Source: Paenibacillus lycopersici (GTDB taxonomy: Bacteria > Bacillota > Bacilli > Paenibacillales > Paenibacillaceae). From it: a DNA stretch of 64,000 nt. Under the pieces are notes generated by a model. That model saw nothing but the letters and a program-made list of their open reading frames with translations. It did not search any database and was not told the DNA's origin. This document shows positions 63,534-64,000 of this stretch, piece after piece (position 1 is the first letter of the stretch; each line of letters starts with the position of its first letter). The stretch lies in assembly GCF_010119935.1 (NCBI RefSeq), contig NZ_CP048209.1, positions 850,001-914,000 on the forward strand. Direction: 5' to 3'. The position numbers were made by a program, and so were the translations under genes.

Positions 63534-64000
63534 GTGGGAGGAATGAGCGAGCATGCGCTGACGCTGCTGATCAGATGGGTGTTCTTCGTGCTGATGACGT
63601 CGACGGCGCTGGGCTGCTTCTACGCGGTGGTCCGCAGACGGGCGGGTTATATGCTGCTGGGAAGGAGAGCGCAGCGCAAACCGCCGCCCCCGCTCGACCC
63701 GGCCGATCCCGAGAACGACCAAAGCGACGATATGCTCGGCATCTCCTCGTTTACGACGAACGCTGAGCTCGCATCGCAAGCGGCTTCGTGGTTCGAACGG
63801 CCGGCTGAGTGGGCGGTTCAGGTGTTCGGCCATCGCAAGCTGCTGAAGGATCTTCGGAGCGGCCTCATGCATCTCGTTCTGTTCTACGGCTTCATCGTGC
63901 TGCAGTTCGGCGCGGCGGACATCATTTGGAAGGGACTCACGGATTCCGCGCTGCCTTATCCGGCTTATCACGGGTTCGTGCTGACGCAGGAGATTACGGT
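63534..64000 (+). CDS. Membrane (Fe-S) oxidoreductase, FadF/YwjF-like, 5' part
   Basis: 155 codons to the window edge. GTG 63534 lies 7 bp after AAGGAGG, better placed than ATG 63543. One N-terminal membrane helix (about 12-33), a Pro-rich charged loop, then DLRSGLMHLVLFYGFIVLQFG, which matches the NarI-like membrane part ahead of the iron-sulfur clusters in FadF-type proteins. These pass electrons from ETF to the quinone pool, which fits divergence from etfB. The Cys-cluster region would lie beyond the window. Confidence 0.75.
   Translation, partial: MGGMSEHALTLLIRWVFFVLMTSTALGCFYAVVRRRAGYMLLGRRAQRKPPPPLDPADPENDQSDDMLGISSFTTNAELASQAASWFERPAEWAVQVFGHRKLLKDLRSGLMHLVLFYGFIVLQFGAADIIWKGLTDSALPYPAYHGFVLTQEIT

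Overview
The window looks like chromosome from a high-GC, spore-forming member of the Paenibacillaceae (Paenibacillus or Cohnella type). The evidence is the YesM/YesN-like two-component pair beside a CUT1 sugar ABC transporter that has no ATPase gene, strong GGAGG ribosome sites with frequent GTG/TTG starts, a FosB thiol transferase, an SLH-domain surface protein, a T-box leader, a sigma-K-like promoter and possible Spo0A boxes. This placement is inferred from gene content; no species call is possible.

1-19 kb is a carbohydrate island. The 5' end of a probable GH51 arabinofuranosidase is divergent from an ArsR-type regulator, with two matching dyad operators between them. A YesN-like response regulator and a YesM-like kinase with a duplicated sensor half follow. 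Two tandem, clearly paralogous three-gene ABC importers (binding lipoprotein plus two permeases) come next, then a GH2 beta-galactosidase. An aldo/keto reductase and an aldose epimerase lie on the minus strand. The reading is regulated import and hydrolysis of plant galactoside/arabinoside oligosaccharides.

19-35 kb holds a PadR-DUF1700-DUF4097 operon, a two-domain multicopper oxidase next to a membrane HD-GYP protein, a PAS-HTH regulator, and a phosphorelay cluster (hybrid kinase, OmpR-type regulator, second kinase). It also has a tRNA-Thr gene and an ECF sigma gene cut short by an apparent internal deletion that fuses it to its anti-sigma-like partner. 35-49 kb holds an ABC-F protein behind a short leader ORF and terminator, a Cys-rich protein with a sigma-K-like promoter, a tyrosinase-like protein, Nudix, MscL with a zinc ribbon, a kinase, an ArAE-type exporter behind a coupled micro-ORF, a serine acetyltransferase, small proteins, and a UgtP-like glycosyltransferase/MFS/TVP38 operon resembling ypfP-ltaA.

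49-64 kb holds threonine dehydratase with its T-box, PPK2, a histidine phosphatase, a Dabb protein, fosB, a GNAT enzyme, a 1404-residue SLH surface protein, and etfB/etfA divergent from a membrane Fe-S oxidoreductase. etfB and etfA are separated by about 1.4 kb of repeats.

The most unusual non-coding signal is a family of 51-52 bp tandem repeats at three separate places (16.4-16.7, 49.1-49.85 and 61.05-62.0 kb). All are built around a short GTTGCC/GGCAGC-type hairpin, and the period equals five helical turns. Other unexplained structure includes a six-box TGTCGAA-like cluster and a 21-22 bp direct-repeat operator ahead of the first transporter, intercistronic hairpins conserved between the two importers, and a near-perfect 56 bp palindrome after the tRNA.
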